Positions 28,384 to 37,364 of a DNA stretch of 64,000 bases are shown piece after piece. This DNA comes from Nafulsella turpanensis ZLM-10. GTDB lineage: Bacteria > Bacteroidota > Bacteroidia > Cytophagales > Cyclobacteriaceae. The stretch spans positions 1 to 64,000 of the forward strand of contig NZ_ANNU01000003.1 of assembly GCF_000346615.1 (NCBI RefSeq). Direction: 5' to 3'. The first letter of the stretch is position 1; each line of letters begins with the position of its first letter. The translations under genes were made by a program, and so were the position numbers. The notes beneath the pieces are model-generated. The model searched no databases and was not told the origin of the DNA. It saw nothing but the letters and a program-made list of their open reading frames with translations.

Positions 28384-29886
28384 ATGCCGGAAATAAAGAA
28401 ATTATTAGTTGCCAATCGAGGCGAAATCGCACTCAGGGTCATCCGCTCGGCCAAAGAATTAGGTATAAAAACAGTAGCAGTATACAGTGAAGCCGATCGC
28501 AATGCGCTCCATGTTCGGCAGGCCGATGAGGCCGTACTTTTAGGCCCTCCTCCTTCCTCGGAATCCTACCTGCTGGGCAATAAAATTATTTCCGTTTGCA
28601 AAGAACTAGGCGTAGATGCCATTCACCCGGGTTATGGTTTTCTTTCCGAAAACGCAGCATTCGCACAAAAGGTTACTGAGGCTGGTTTGATTTTCGTTGG
28701 CCCTTCGCCCGAAGCCATCGATATTATGGGCAGCAAACTGGCCGCAAAAGCGGCCGTAGCAAAGTACAATATTCCACTGGTTCCTGGTACCGAAACTGCC
28801 ATAACCGATGTAGCTGCTGCCAAAGAAAGGGCAGCTGAAATAGGCTATCCTATTCTGATTAAAGCAAGTGCCGGCGGTGGTGGTAAAGGGATGCGAATTG
28901 TTGAAGAGCCAAGCGATTTTGAAGACCAGATGCAGCGGGCGGTTAGCGAAGCCCAATCGGCTTTTGGCGACGGTGCTGTATTTATCGAGAAGTTTATTAC
29001 CTCTCCCCGCCACATCGAAATTCAGGTACTGGGCGACCAGCATGGTAATATTGTTCACCTTTTCGAGCGGGAATGTTCTGTGCAGCGCCGCCACCAGAAG
29101 GTAATTGAGGAAGCGCCTTCGGCAGTGCTTACGCCGGAAATTCGCGAAGCCATGGGCAAATCGGCTGTAATGGTGGCTAAGGCCTGTAATTATTATGGTG
29201 CAGGTACGGTGGAATTTATAGTGGATGAGCAGCTCAATTATTACTTCCTCGAAATGAATACCCGCTTACAGGTAGAGCACCCGGTAACCGAACAAATTAC
29301 AGGCGTCGACCTGGTAAAGGAGCAAATTGCAGTAGCCGAAGGGAAGCCTCTTCGCTTTAAGCAGAACGAGCTTCGCATACAGGGGCATGCCATAGAGGTT
29401 CGGGTGTATGCCGAAGATCCTGCCAATAACTTTTTGCCGGATATTGGAAAGCTCCAGACTTACCAGCGGCCTCAGGGACCTGGCATACGCGTAGATGACG
29501 GCTTTGAGCAGGGAATGGACATTCCAATTTATTACGATCCGATGATTGCCAAGCTGGTTACGTATGGCGATACCAGGGAGGAAGCCCGCCTCCGTATGAT
29601 TCGAGCCATTGAGGAGTACCAGATTACCGGAATAGAAACTACTCTTCCTTTTTGCCGTTTAGTGATGGAGCACCCCGCTTTTATCAGCGGGCAATTCGAC
29701 ACAAAATTCATTGAAAAGCATTTTAAGCCCGAGGATTTACAGACGGTTCCGAATGAAGAGAGCCAGCAAATTGCAGCCGTTTTCGCTACCTTTTTGCAGG
29801 AAAAGAATCAGCAGCAGCAAAAAGTAAATGAAGTGGTAAGTCCATCCGGTAAAAATGGGTCGGCCTGGAAAAACCGTGCCCGCTAA
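28384..29886 (+). CDS. accC: Biotin carboxylase subunit of an acyl-CoA carboxylase
   Basis: 500 residues. Biotin carboxylase motifs are clear: L-V-A-N-R-G-E-I-A near the N-terminus, the glycine-rich ATP-grasp loop G-G-G-G-K-G-M, F-E-R-E-C-S-V-Q-R-R-H-Q-K and E-M-N-T-R-L-Q-V-E-H-P-V-T-E. It is about 50 residues longer than E. coli AccC, with a polar tail ending S-A-W-K-N-R-A-R as seen in biotin carboxylases of Bacteroidota propionyl-CoA-type carboxylases. No biotin carrier or carboxyltransferase gene lies nearby, so whether it serves fatty acid synthesis or propionyl-CoA is unresolved. Confidence 0.92.
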   Translation: MPEIKKLLVANRGEIALRVIRSAKELGIKTVAVYSEADRNALHVRQADEAVLLGPPPSSESYLLGNKIISVCKELGVDAIHPGYGFLSENAAFAQKVTEAGLIFVGPSPEAIDIMGSKLAAKAAVAKYNIPLVPGTETAITDVAAAKERAAEIGYPILIKASAGGGGKGMRIVEEPSDFEDQMQRAVSEAQSAFGDGAVFIEKFITSPRHIEIQVLGDQHGNIVHLFERECSVQRRHQKVIEEAPSAVLTPEIREAMGKSAVMVAKACNYYGAGTVEFIVDEQLNYYFLEMNTRLQVEHPVTEQITGVDLVKEQIAVAEGKPLRFKQNELRIQGHAIEVRVYAEDPANNFLPDIGKLQTYQRPQGPGIRVDDGFEQGMDIPIYYDPMIAKLVTYGDTREEARLRMIRAIEEYQITGIETTLPFCRLVMEHPAFISGQFDTKFIEKHFKPEDLQTVPNEESQQIAAVFATFLQEKNQQQQKVNEVVSPSGKNGSAWKNRAR

Positions 29887-29910
29887 AAGAATAGACTTTT
29901 AACACCCATA

Positions 29911-29953
29911 CAGCTGCAGCCCCTCACGGGTTGCAGCTGTTTATTGTATTTTT
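29911..29953 (+). terminator. Terminator after accC
   Basis: Stem CAGCTGCAGCCC/GGGTTGCAGCTG (29911-29939, one G-T pair) with loop CTCAC, followed by TTTATTGTATTTTTT. It ends within about 12 bases of the next ATG, so it could also attenuate transcription into DUF1015. Confidence 0.8.
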
Positions 29954-29964
29954 TATTCAAAACA

Positions 29965-31266
29965 ATGGCAGAAATTCTTCCTCTCCGTGCCTGGCGGTAC
30001 AATCCTCAACAGTTCCCCTCTATTGTTGAGCTTAGCTCTCCCCTTTTCGATGTGGTGTCGGAAAAGCAGCGGCGTATGTTATATAAAAATCCTTTTAACA
30101 GCATCCATATATCTGTACCGGAAGGTAAGGAACCGGCTGAACATGCTGCCCGCCTGCTCGAGGACTGGAAGCAAAAAGGAGTCATTCTGCAGGACAAGCT
30201 CCCTGCCATTTATGTCTACTACCAGTACTTTACCTTTTCTGGTTCCAATAAAGAGTATTGCAGAAAGGGCTTTATCTGTAACATAAAAGCTTATGAATGG
30301 AGCGACAGAGTTATCCTCCGTCACGAAAATACCATTCCACGATCTGTAGACGACCGGCTTGAACTGCTGGACAAAACCCAGCTGAACGTTAGCCCCACCC
30401 ATGGGCTCTACACCGATCCACATTTTGAGCTGGAACAGTATATGGATGAAAGTATGCTGAACCCTATCTACGAATCGGAAGACTACCAGGGCGTCCGGGA
30501 TGTGCTCAGCGCTATTCATGACGCTAAAGTGATTCGGCGGTTCCTGGAAGTGTTAAAGGACAAACAGGTTATTCTGGCCGATGGCCACCACCGTTACGAA
30601 GGCTCTCTCCGCTATCGCCTGCGCCGTATGGAAGAAAATAGGGAACATAACGGCCGGGAAAGCTACAATTACCACATGATGTACCTGACCAATACCGAGT
30701 CAGATGACATCCGGATTCTTCCAACCCACCGTCTAGTATCGGGTTTAAAGGAATTTGATGAAGAAAGCCTTCTCAAAAAGCTGGAGGCCTATTTCATTAT
30801 TAAGCAACTGGACAACCCATACGATGTAAACACCATTATTCTGGGCAAGCAATGGGCTTTTGGGTTACTTCTGAAAGATAATACCTACAAAATTCGCCTG
30901 AAACCCGAAGTTTATGAACAGCTCAGCTGGAAAATGCCTGAAGAGGTAAAACAGCTTGATTTAACGGTTCTTCATTTTTTTGTAATGGAAAAAGTTTTGG
31001 GGATAAAAGGCAAAGACCAGAGCAGCTCAGAAAATATCACCTTCGAACGCAATTTTGCCAACTGCCTGGCAAAAGTTTTAAAAGATGAAGCCCAGTTTGC
31101 ACTGATTATTAAGGATATTTCCATGGATGACGTTAAACGGGTATGTTACAGCGGCTTTACCATGCCGCAAAAATCAACTTATTTTTACCCAAAAGTTATC
31201 TGCGGCTACCTTTTCAGCTCAATTAAGGAAGATGAATTTGCTATACCCCCTCATTTTAGGTTCTAA
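29965..31266 (+). CDS. DUF1015 domain-containing protein
   Basis: 433 residues from the ATG at 29965; the ORF opens earlier but this start begins the conserved M-A-E-I-L-P-L-R-A-W-R-Y. DUF1015 motifs include N-P-x-N-S-I-H-I-S-x-P, the central Y-x-Y-x-Q and I-L-A-D-G-H-H-R-Y-E-G-S-L near residue 205. The A-D-G-H-H-R-Y block suggests phosphate or metal binding; the family is called SerC-like or nuclease-like in different places and has no settled function. Its last 35 bases overlap the maf gene. Confidence 0.9.
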   Translation: MAEILPLRAWRYNPQQFPSIVELSSPLFDVVSEKQRRMLYKNPFNSIHISVPEGKEPAEHAARLLEDWKQKGVILQDKLPAIYVYYQYFTFSGSNKEYCRKGFICNIKAYEWSDRVILRHENTIPRSVDDRLELLDKTQLNVSPTHGLYTDPHFELEQYMDESMLNPIYESEDYQGVRDVLSAIHDAKVIRRFLEVLKDKQVILADGHHRYEGSLRYRLRRMEENREHNGRESYNYHMMYLTNTESDDIRILPTHRLVSGLKEFDEESLLKKLEAYFIIKQLDNPYDVNTIILGKQWAFGLLLKDNTYKIRLKPEVYEQLSWKMPEEVKQLDLTVLHFFVMEKVLGIKGKDQSSSENITFERNFANCLAKVLKDEAQFALIIKDISMDDVKRVCYSGFTMPQKSTYFYPKVICGYLFSSIKEDEFAIPPHFRF

Positions 31267-31807
31267 GTCGCCGCGCCGGCAGGAGTTGCTTCGGCAGGCT
31301 GGTTTTTCCTTTATGGTGGAAAGCATGGATACTGATGAAAGCTATCCGGCTGACCTGCCTGCTGATGCTGTGGCAGCTTACCTGGCGCAAAAAAAGGCGG
31401 AAGCCTTTGCTCCCAAACCCGGCCAACTCCTCTTAACTGCCGATACTACCGTTATTGTGGATGAATATATTTTGGGGAAACCTGCAGACGAAAAAGAGGC
31501 GGTGCAAATGCTCCGGCAGCTTTCCGGCCGCAGCCACAGAGTGGTGAGCGGAATTTGCCTGCGGCACCCGGAAGGATCCATTACTGCAGATGATTGTACA
31601 GAAGTCTTTTTCCGCCAGCTAAAAGAAGAAGAAATTACTTTTTATATTCGCCACTTTAAGCCTTTCGATAAAGCAGGAGCGTATGGAATACAGGAGTGGA
31701 TTGGCATGATTGGAATTGAAAGAATTCATGGCTCTTACTATACGGTGATGGGGCTCCCTCTTCACAGGGTTTATAAAGAACTGGAGGCTTTCTTCAATCC
31801 ATCATAA
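31232..31807 (+). CDS. maf: Maf family nucleotide pyrophosphatase
   Basis: 191 residues from the ATG at 31232; an ORF start 35 codons earlier would overlap DUF1015 far more. Signature L-G-S-K-S-P-R-R-Q-E-L-L at the N-terminus, L-T-A-D-T-T-V with the catalytic aspartate, and K-P-F-D-K-A-G-A-Y-G-I-Q-E-W near the end. Maf enzymes hydrolyse non-canonical or dTTP/UTP-type nucleotides, acting in house-cleaning and septum control. It overlaps DUF1015 by 35 bases, so the two are co-translated. Confidence 0.95.
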   Translation: MNLLYPLILGSKSPRRQELLRQAGFSFMVESMDTDESYPADLPADAVAAYLAQKKAEAFAPKPGQLLLTADTTVIVDEYILGKPADEKEAVQMLRQLSGRSHRVVSGICLRHPEGSITADDCTEVFFRQLKEEEITFYIRHFKPFDKAGAYGIQEWIGMIGIERIHGSYYTVMGLPLHRVYKELEAFFNPS

Positions 31808-31810
31808 ACA

Positions 31811-31850
31811 AAAAGAGAGGCTGCCATGGACTGACAGCCTCTCTTTTTGC
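31811..31850. terminator. Bidirectional terminator between maf and the efflux adaptor
   Basis: A 13-bp stem AAAAGAGAGGCTG (31811-31823) with CAGCCTCTCTTTT (31835-31847), followed by T-runs in both directions. It serves convergent genes. Confidence 0.9.
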
Positions 31851-31864
31851 TCTCTAATTTAGGT

Positions 31865-33241
31865 TTAATCCTCAATTTCTTTCTCCTCTTCTAATTCCAA
31901 AGGTTTTATCAAATCCCCTTCTTCCAGCCGTTTACTCACCACCAGGTATGGTCCGGCCACTACTTCCTGTCCCTGCTCGAGGCCTTCAATGATTTCTATG
32001 AATTCATAATCGCTGATGCCCGTTTTTACATTTACCATATTGGCCACTCCATCTTTATACACAAAAACGACTTCTTCAATTTCATCTTCCACATCCGGCA
32101 ACCGTTTAGGGTCTTCAGTTTCCATATCAGCACCTCCCATACGTTTTGCATCTCCTTCATCTTCCAATTCAATACTTCTCGTCGTTACCGCAGCTAATGG
32201 AACAGACAAAACATTCTCTTTTTTATTGGTTATTATTTCCACACTGGCAGTCATACCAGGGCGAAAAGGAATCTTCATCCCTTCCTCTTCTATCAAATCC
32301 TGGAAGGAGCTATTCAGGATCCTGACTTTCACCTCAAACTCTGTTACCGCCTCGGGAGAAACCTTTGCATTTGCCGTATTGGCAATGGCTGTTACCACTC
32401 CTTTAAACTGACGGTCCATATGAGCATAGCTGTCTACATCTATAATGGCTGTATCGCCAAGGCTTACCCGAATAATATCGTTTTCATTTACATCTACCTG
32501 TACTTCCATCCGGTTGAGGTCGGCGATGCGCATCATTTCAGTACCAGCCATTTGAGAGGTACCTACCACACGTTCACCTTCTTCAACCGAAAGCTTGGAA
32601 ATAGTTCCACTCACCGGGGCATGTACTGAGGTAAGGTCCAGGTTTTCCTGGGCTTCTTTAACCGTAGCACCTGCACTCTCCACCATATAGCGTGCGGCTT
32701 CTACATTTTGCTGGGCCGCCTGTAACTCTTCCTCTGCTACCCGGTAGGTGGCCCGGGCCTGGTCAAAATCTGCATCAGAAATAACATTTTGCTTGTACAG
32801 CTTCTCGCTCCGCTCAAAATCGCTCTTCGCTTTCTCGAACTGCGCCTCGGCCTGTGCAAGCCGGCTACGCGAACTGGAAAGATTAGCCTTTTGCTGGTTG
32901 TAATTAGCCTTCACCCGGGCAAGTGCTGACTGGAAATTATCTGGTCGTATTTTAATTAAAAGGTCTCCTCTTACTACAGAGTCTCCTTCCTTTACCAGCA
33001 GCTCAATAATTTCGCCAGGTACATCCGGTGTTATCTGGACTTCAGTTTCTGGTTGGATCATCCCCGATGCATTAACTTTTTCTACAATGGTGTGGAGATC
33101 TGCCTCTGCCAGCTCTACTTCAATTTGTTCCGGCTGGCCAATTATCCCAGCCGATTTAGCCGCTACAGCAGCAATTACCAGTACAGCTACAACAGCCAGT
33201 AGGATATAAAGTAAGCGGTTTGATTTTTTTCTTTTTGCCAT
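31865..33241 (-). CDS. Efflux periplasmic adaptor (membrane fusion protein)
   Basis: 458 residues. An N-terminal membrane anchor (residues 10-28) leads to a biotinyl-lipoyl-like domain (V-S-A-S/N-A-S-G-x-I-Q-P), a long alpha hairpin rich in A-Q-A-E and A-x-x-E, a second lipoyl half (V-H-A-P-V-S-G-T-I) and beta-barrel (A-E-M...M-R-I-A-D-L). This is the MacA/HlyD class. It starts 2 bases after the TolC gene. No ABC or RND permease follows: a terminator comes next, so its pump must be encoded elsewhere. Confidence 0.9.
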   Translation of the reverse strand: MAKRKKSNRLLYILLAVVAVLVIAAVAAKSAGIIGQPEQIEVELAEADLHTIVEKVNASGMIQPETEVQITPDVPGEIIELLVKEGDSVVRGDLLIKIRPDNFQSALARVKANYNQQKANLSSSRSRLAQAEAQFEKAKSDFERSEKLYKQNVISDADFDQARATYRVAEEELQAAQQNVEAARYMVESAGATVKEAQENLDLTSVHAPVSGTISKLSVEEGERVVGTSQMAGTEMMRIADLNRMEVQVDVNENDIIRVSLGDTAIIDVDSYAHMDRQFKGVVTAIANTANAKVSPEAVTEFEVKVRILNSSFQDLIEEEGMKIPFRPGMTASVEIITNKKENVLSVPLAAVTTRSIELEDEGDAKRMGGADMETEDPKRLPDVEDEIEEVVFVYKDGVANMVNVKTGISDYEFIEIIEGLEQGQEVVAGPYLVVSKRLEEGDLIKPLELEEEKEIED

Positions 33242-33243
33242 AA

Positions 33244-34686
33244 TTATTCGAATGAGAACGGTTCGTTGAGGTAAAAGTCCAGTAGTTCTGTTTTAAAAAT
33301 ATAATCGTACTTGGCACGGATTAAATTAGAGAGGGCCACATCTAGATTAGTTTTGGCAACATTATAATCTACCGCATTGGAAGCGCCAAGGTTAAAGCGC
33401 TGTTCTGCACTTCGGAATGCTTCTTCAAGAGACCTTACCTGATTTTGGATGGAACGAAAGGTTAAAGCCGCTGCTTTTACATCCTGAACGGCTAGTTCGA
33501 TAGTTTCCCTTAGATCCTGCCGGGCTAGCCTTGCCTGCAACTGTGCCCGATCCTGTGCTATCCGTGCCTGACTTATGGAGGCCTGTGTACGGAGGCCGTT
33601 AAAGATAGGAATGTTCAGGCTTATAGTAAAAGAGCGACTAAGATTGTATTCAAGTTGCTTAAAATAAGCAAATTCCTGTTTCACCGTGGTTGGGACCATA
33701 GTCTTCACATCTTGGCGGATATTATTTTCATCATAATAATAGCCAATTTCGATTTCTTGCATTGGTCCTTCTATAAGGTTTCGAAAGTCGGGAGAATATC
33801 GACTGCCTAAACCGGCCTGTGCTGTAATACTGGGGTATAAGTTTCCTTTTGCGGCCCTTAGCCCATATTCGCTGCTGAGTACCCAGGCATCAACGGCATT
33901 AATAACCGGTTGTGTTTCTTCGGCCACATCATATATCTCGGCTGCACTCATAGGGTATACCTCTACACCGCTCAGCTCAAGCTCCGGATCTACTATCTCT
34001 ATCGCTTCGCCCGCAGGAAGTTGCAAAAGTTGTTTTAAGTTCAAAAGGGAGAGCTCTAGGCTATTTAGTGCTTCGGTAACGGCCAGTTCATCGCTGGCGA
34101 ATTGTGCCTCAACTTCAAAAAGGCTGGCTTGTGGCAGTACTCCCACTTCTACCTGCTTTTGGGTTCGTTCCCGCTGAAGATCTGTTGCCTCGAGGCGTGC
34201 CTCTGCACTTTCCAGCAACTCTTTATTGAAAAGAATGCTTGTATAGGCACTGATTATCTGGAGGCTGATATTATTACGCGTGCCTGCCAGTTCAAATTCA
34301 CTTGCTTCCAGGGAAGCTTTGTTCTGCCTGATCAGATTCTGCTTACTAAAACCGTTAAAAAGGACAACATTACTTCCCAGCGAATAGGACTGGGCGCTTA
34401 CCGGTTCATTAATAAAGTCGTTGGTTACCGGGTTTATTGAACGACCTACTGAATAGCTGTAATCAGCACCCCCATTGAGGGAAGGAAAAAGATCGGCCTT
34501 GGATCTCGTAAGCTCCACTTTTTCAGAAAGCATGTTCAGCTGGCTTAGCTTTACCTGCAGGTTATGCTCACGGGCATACTCAATGCACTCCTCCAGTGTC
34601 CATTGGTTCCCGGGTTCGCTTTCATCCTGTGCCAGGCAATCCAATGCAGGCAGGAGGGCAAACATTAGTAAATAGAATCTTTTCAT
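33244..34686 (-). CDS. TolC family outer membrane efflux protein
   Basis: 480 residues from the ATG at 34686, which opens a signal peptide M-K-R-F-Y-L-L-M-F-A-L-L-P-A-L cut before Q-D-E. Two TolC repeats of helices are seen: W-T-L-E-E-C-I-E-Y-A near the N-terminus, G-x-x-P-x-x-S-L-F-E-V-E-A in the middle, N-I-P-I-F-N-G-L-R-T-Q near residue 360, then Y-N-V-A-K-T-N-L near the end. It forms the outer-membrane exit duct for the adaptor encoded right after it. It begins 13 bases after sdaAB, so the three may share a transcript. Confidence 0.92.
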   Translation of the reverse strand: MKRFYLLMFALLPALDCLAQDESEPGNQWTLEECIEYAREHNLQVKLSQLNMLSEKVELTRSKADLFPSLNGGADYSYSVGRSINPVTNDFINEPVSAQSYSLGSNVVLFNGFSKQNLIRQNKASLEASEFELAGTRNNISLQIISAYTSILFNKELLESAEARLEATDLQRERTQKQVEVGVLPQASLFEVEAQFASDELAVTEALNSLELSLLNLKQLLQLPAGEAIEIVDPELELSGVEVYPMSAAEIYDVAEETQPVINAVDAWVLSSEYGLRAAKGNLYPSITAQAGLGSRYSPDFRNLIEGPMQEIEIGYYYDENNIRQDVKTMVPTTVKQEFAYFKQLEYNLSRSFTISLNIPIFNGLRTQASISQARIAQDRAQLQARLARQDLRETIELAVQDVKAAALTFRSIQNQVRSLEEAFRSAEQRFNLGASNAVDYNVAKTNLDVALSNLIRAKYDYIFKTELLDFYLNEPFSFE

Positions 34687-34699
34687 AGAAGAATAGAAA

Positions 34700-35377
34700 T
34701 TAGAAATCGATATCAGGGATATATAGAACTTCCTGTACCCAGTCGAGGTGGGAAAGGTACTGCTGAACAATGGGTTGGATTCCTGAATCCATTTCAATGA
34801 CCAGGCAGGCTAAATCATTTTTGCCCTTACGGGAAACCGACATCGTAGCAATATTACAATTATCGTTTGCCAGTACATTTGAAATAAAAGCGATACTTCC
34901 TTTTACATCTTTAGCAGTAATGATGAGCGTATGGTGGGCTGCGCTGAAATTGGCGGTAAAGCCATTAAGCTTAGGAATACGGATAACACCCCCACCAAGG
35001 CTTTCTCCGATAACTTCTACTTTCCGTTCCCCTGCTGTCAACTCCAGCTTAACGGTATTAGGGTGAAAAACAGATGCATTTCCTACGGAGCGAAAGTTAT
35101 ACTTCAGACCTTCCTCTTTAGCAATATCGAGTGCCTGCTTAATCCTTACATCATCGGTCTTAAAGTCAAGCAATCCGGCCAGTATGGCACGGTTACTACC
35201 ATGCCCCTCGTAGGTGCGGGCAAAAGAATTATAAAAAGTAATCTGTGCTTCATCGGGCTGCTTCCCCAACACACGACGGGCCACTCTTCCTATTCGTACA
35301 ACACCAGCGGTATGAGAACTGCTGGGCCCAATCATTACAGGACCTATCATATCGAATACACTACTTCTTTCGGACAT
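34700..35377 (-). CDS. sdaAB: L-serine ammonia-lyase beta subunit (iron-sulfur type)
   Basis: 225 residues. The N-terminal half has the serine dehydratase beta signature M-I-G-P-x-M-I-G-P-S-S-S-H-T-A-G. The C-terminal 75 residues form an ACT domain (T-L-I-I-T-A-K-D-V-K-G-S-I-A-F-I), which binds serine as a regulator. The enzyme deaminates L-serine to pyruvate using a [4Fe-4S] cluster held by the alpha subunit, whose gene is not in this window. The ACT domain lies where expected; full-length. It is followed 13 bases later by TolC. Confidence 0.92.
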   Translation of the reverse strand: MSERSSVFDMIGPVMIGPSSSHTAGVVRIGRVARRVLGKQPDEAQITFYNSFARTYEGHGSNRAILAGLLDFKTDDVRIKQALDIAKEEGLKYNFRSVGNASVFHPNTVKLELTAGERKVEVIGESLGGGVIRIPKLNGFTANFSAAHHTLIITAKDVKGSIAFISNVLANDNCNIATMSVSRKGKNDLACLVIEMDSGIQPIVQQYLSHLDWVQEVLYIPDIDF

Positions 35378-35457
35378 TTCTTTAAATTTACTGGTTCAAT
35401 ACTAAACAAATATGGGAAAAGATTACAGGAATTATTTATAAATGGTTAAATAGTTAC

Positions 35458-36267
35458 ATGGAAGTACTTTTTAACGGAAAGCTCTATAATGAGCAGGAAA
35501 TAAGACTACAGAAAGACAACAGAGCATTTTGCTATGGTGATGGTATTTTTGAAACCATGGTTACCCATCGCGGAAGCTCTCCTCTACTCTCGCTGCATTA
35601 CGAAAGGCTCCGGAAGGGGGCCCTGGTACTACACCTGCACCTTCCGTTTTCTCTACAGGAACTGGAAGCTTACATTTGGCAACTCTCCACACAGTTTCCA
35701 GACCCTGTTCTCCGTATGCGCCTGCAAATTTGGAGAAAGCCGGGAGGATTATACACACCGCAACAGGAAAAAACGGATTTTTTAATGACCGCTTCCCCTT
35801 TTAAAAAACCTGAAAAACGAAAAGAAAAGGCCGCCTTTGCAACAGGTATCTCTCTTTCTTATTCTCCCTTTTCTTCCTTAAAGACGATGAATGCTCTCCC
35901 CTATGTGCTGGCAGGGATTGAAAAGCAGCAAAAAGGGCTGGCGGAGATTATCCTTACCAATGAAAAAGACCAGGTTGCCGAGGCCGGGGCGGCTAATTTA
36001 TTCTGGCTAAAAGACGGGAACTGGTATACTCCACACCTCCGGAGTGGCTGTATTGCCGGCGTTATGCGGGCTCACCTGATCAAACGCCTGAAAGCGCAAA
36101 AACAGGAAGTAAAAGAGGTTCTTCTCCCAAAAGAAAAGCTCAGGGAAGCCGATGCTCTATTTGGCTGCAATGTTACCGGAATATTCAGCATAATTGAGCT
36201 TGAGGGGCATGTATTCGAAGACCAGTGGGAGAATTTAGCAGAACAGCTACAGTTCGCTTTTCTGTAG
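35458..36267 (+). CDS. Class IV aminotransferase / aminodeoxychorismate lyase-like
   Basis: 269 residues, fold type IV PLP enzyme. The lysine is K142 in S-S-L-K-T-M-N-A-L-P-Y-V-L-A, and A-E-A-G-A-A-N-L-F-W follows near residue 179. The N-terminal N-R-A-F-C-Y-G-D-G-I-F-E-T is diagnostic. The S-x-L-K-T-x-N form is closest to PabC (aminodeoxychorismate lyase in folate synthesis), but branched-chain or D-amino acid transaminases share it. No pabB neighbour helps, though thyA is next door. Function moderately sure. Confidence 0.82.
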   Translation: MEVLFNGKLYNEQEIRLQKDNRAFCYGDGIFETMVTHRGSSPLLSLHYERLRKGALVLHLHLPFSLQELEAYIWQLSTQFPDPVLRMRLQIWRKPGGLYTPQQEKTDFLMTASPFKKPEKRKEKAAFATGISLSYSPFSSLKTMNALPYVLAGIEKQQKGLAEIILTNEKDQVAEAGAANLFWLKDGNWYTPHLRSGCIAGVMRAHLIKRLKAQKQEVKEVLLPKEKLREADALFGCNVTGIFSIIELEGHVFEDQWENLAEQLQFAFL

Positions 36268-36296
36268 GAAAGTCCTGCTCTGCTCCAGAACGGAAG

Positions 36297-37091
36297 TTAA
36301 ACGGCAATAGGTGCCTTAATGCCCGGATGGTACTGATAATCCACAATTTCAAAATCTTCGAACTGATAATCGAAAATAGAATGGGGTCTTCTTTTAATCT
36401 TTAGCCTGGGCAAAGGGTAAGGCTCTCGGCTTAACTGAAGCTTTGCCTGCTCCAGGTGGTTCAGGTACAAATGCACATCTCCTCCGGTCCAGACGAAATC
36501 GCCTGCCTCCAGTTCGCATTGCTGCGCAATCATATGTACCAGCAGCGCATAGGAGGCAATGTTGAATGGAAGGCCCAGAAAGGTATCGCAGGAACGCTGA
36601 TAAAGCTGGCAGGAGAGCTTACCGTCGGCAACATAGAACTGGAAAAAGGCATGGCAGGGAGGCAGCGCCATTTTAGGGAGGTCGCCTACATTCCAGGCGC
36701 TTACAATAAGCCTGCGGGAGTCGGGGGTGTTTTTAATCTGGTCGATTACGGTTTTAATCTGGTCGATGGTATTCCCGTCCCTGTCGGTCCAGCTTCGCCA
36801 CTGGGCACCATAAATTGGCCCCAGCTCACCATTTTCATCTGCCCATTCATCCCAGATGGTTACGCCCTTCTCATTTAAGTATTTAATATTCGTATCGCCA
36901 TTCAGGAACCACAGCAGTTCATGGATAATGGATTTCAGGTGAAGCCTCTTGGTGGTTACCAGCGGAAAGCCTTTAGAAAGGTCAAACCTGAGCTGTCTGC
37001 CAAACACAGAAAGTGTACCGGTGCCGGTCCTGTCTTCCTTTTTTACCCCATTCTCCAATATATCCCTGAGTAATTCCTGGTACTGCGTCAT
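36297..37091 (-). CDS. thyA: Thymidylate synthase
   Basis: 264 residues, the same length as the E. coli enzyme. The nucleophile is C146 in [25 protein letters not shown] and the folate-binding G-D-V-H-L-Y-L-N-H motifs are all present. It methylates dUMP using methylene-tetrahydrofolate. A folA gene is not adjacent. A promoter at 37183-37214 fits with a leader of about 85 bases. Confidence 0.97.
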   Translation of the reverse strand: MTQYQELLRDILENGVKKEDRTGTGTLSVFGRQLRFDLSKGFPLVTTKRLHLKSIIHELLWFLNGDTNIKYLNEKGVTIWDEWADENGELGPIYGAQWRSWTDRDGNTIDQIKTVIDQIKNTPDSRRLIVSAWNVGDLPKMALPPCHAFFQFYVADGKLSCQLYQRSCDTFLGLPFNIASYALLVHMIAQQCELEAGDFVWTGGDVHLYLNHLEQAKLQLSREPYPLPRLKIKRRPHSIFDYQFEDFEIVDYQYHPGIKAPIAV

Positions 37092-37182
37092 TCGTTTTAA
37101 TTTAAAAAGTATTTACTGTTTGCCTGCTTAACAGGAGTTAACAGAAGTTTGTCTACACAGGCTTTGGGCTACCGCTCCCATT

Positions 37183-37214
37183 CAAATATAGTAAGAACTT
37201 CCCCGTTTTTACAA
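37183..37214 (-). promoter_or_regulatory. Candidate thyA promoter
   Basis: TTG (37212-37214), 21 bases, then TATATTTG (37183-37190) on the minus strand. The -7 is a full match; spacing is two bases longer than the consensus 19. Confidence 0.45.
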
Positions 37215-37364
37215 GTCGCTTCCAATGGAATTTAACGGCCACCATCGTTTCCGCCCATCCGCAATTTATCTTCACTGACTTAAGCCCTTTAAACCGGCAG
37301 GTTTGCAGCTGTAAACCTCTTTACTGCCTTACCGTTATAATTAAGGTTATAACTCCATTTGCTG

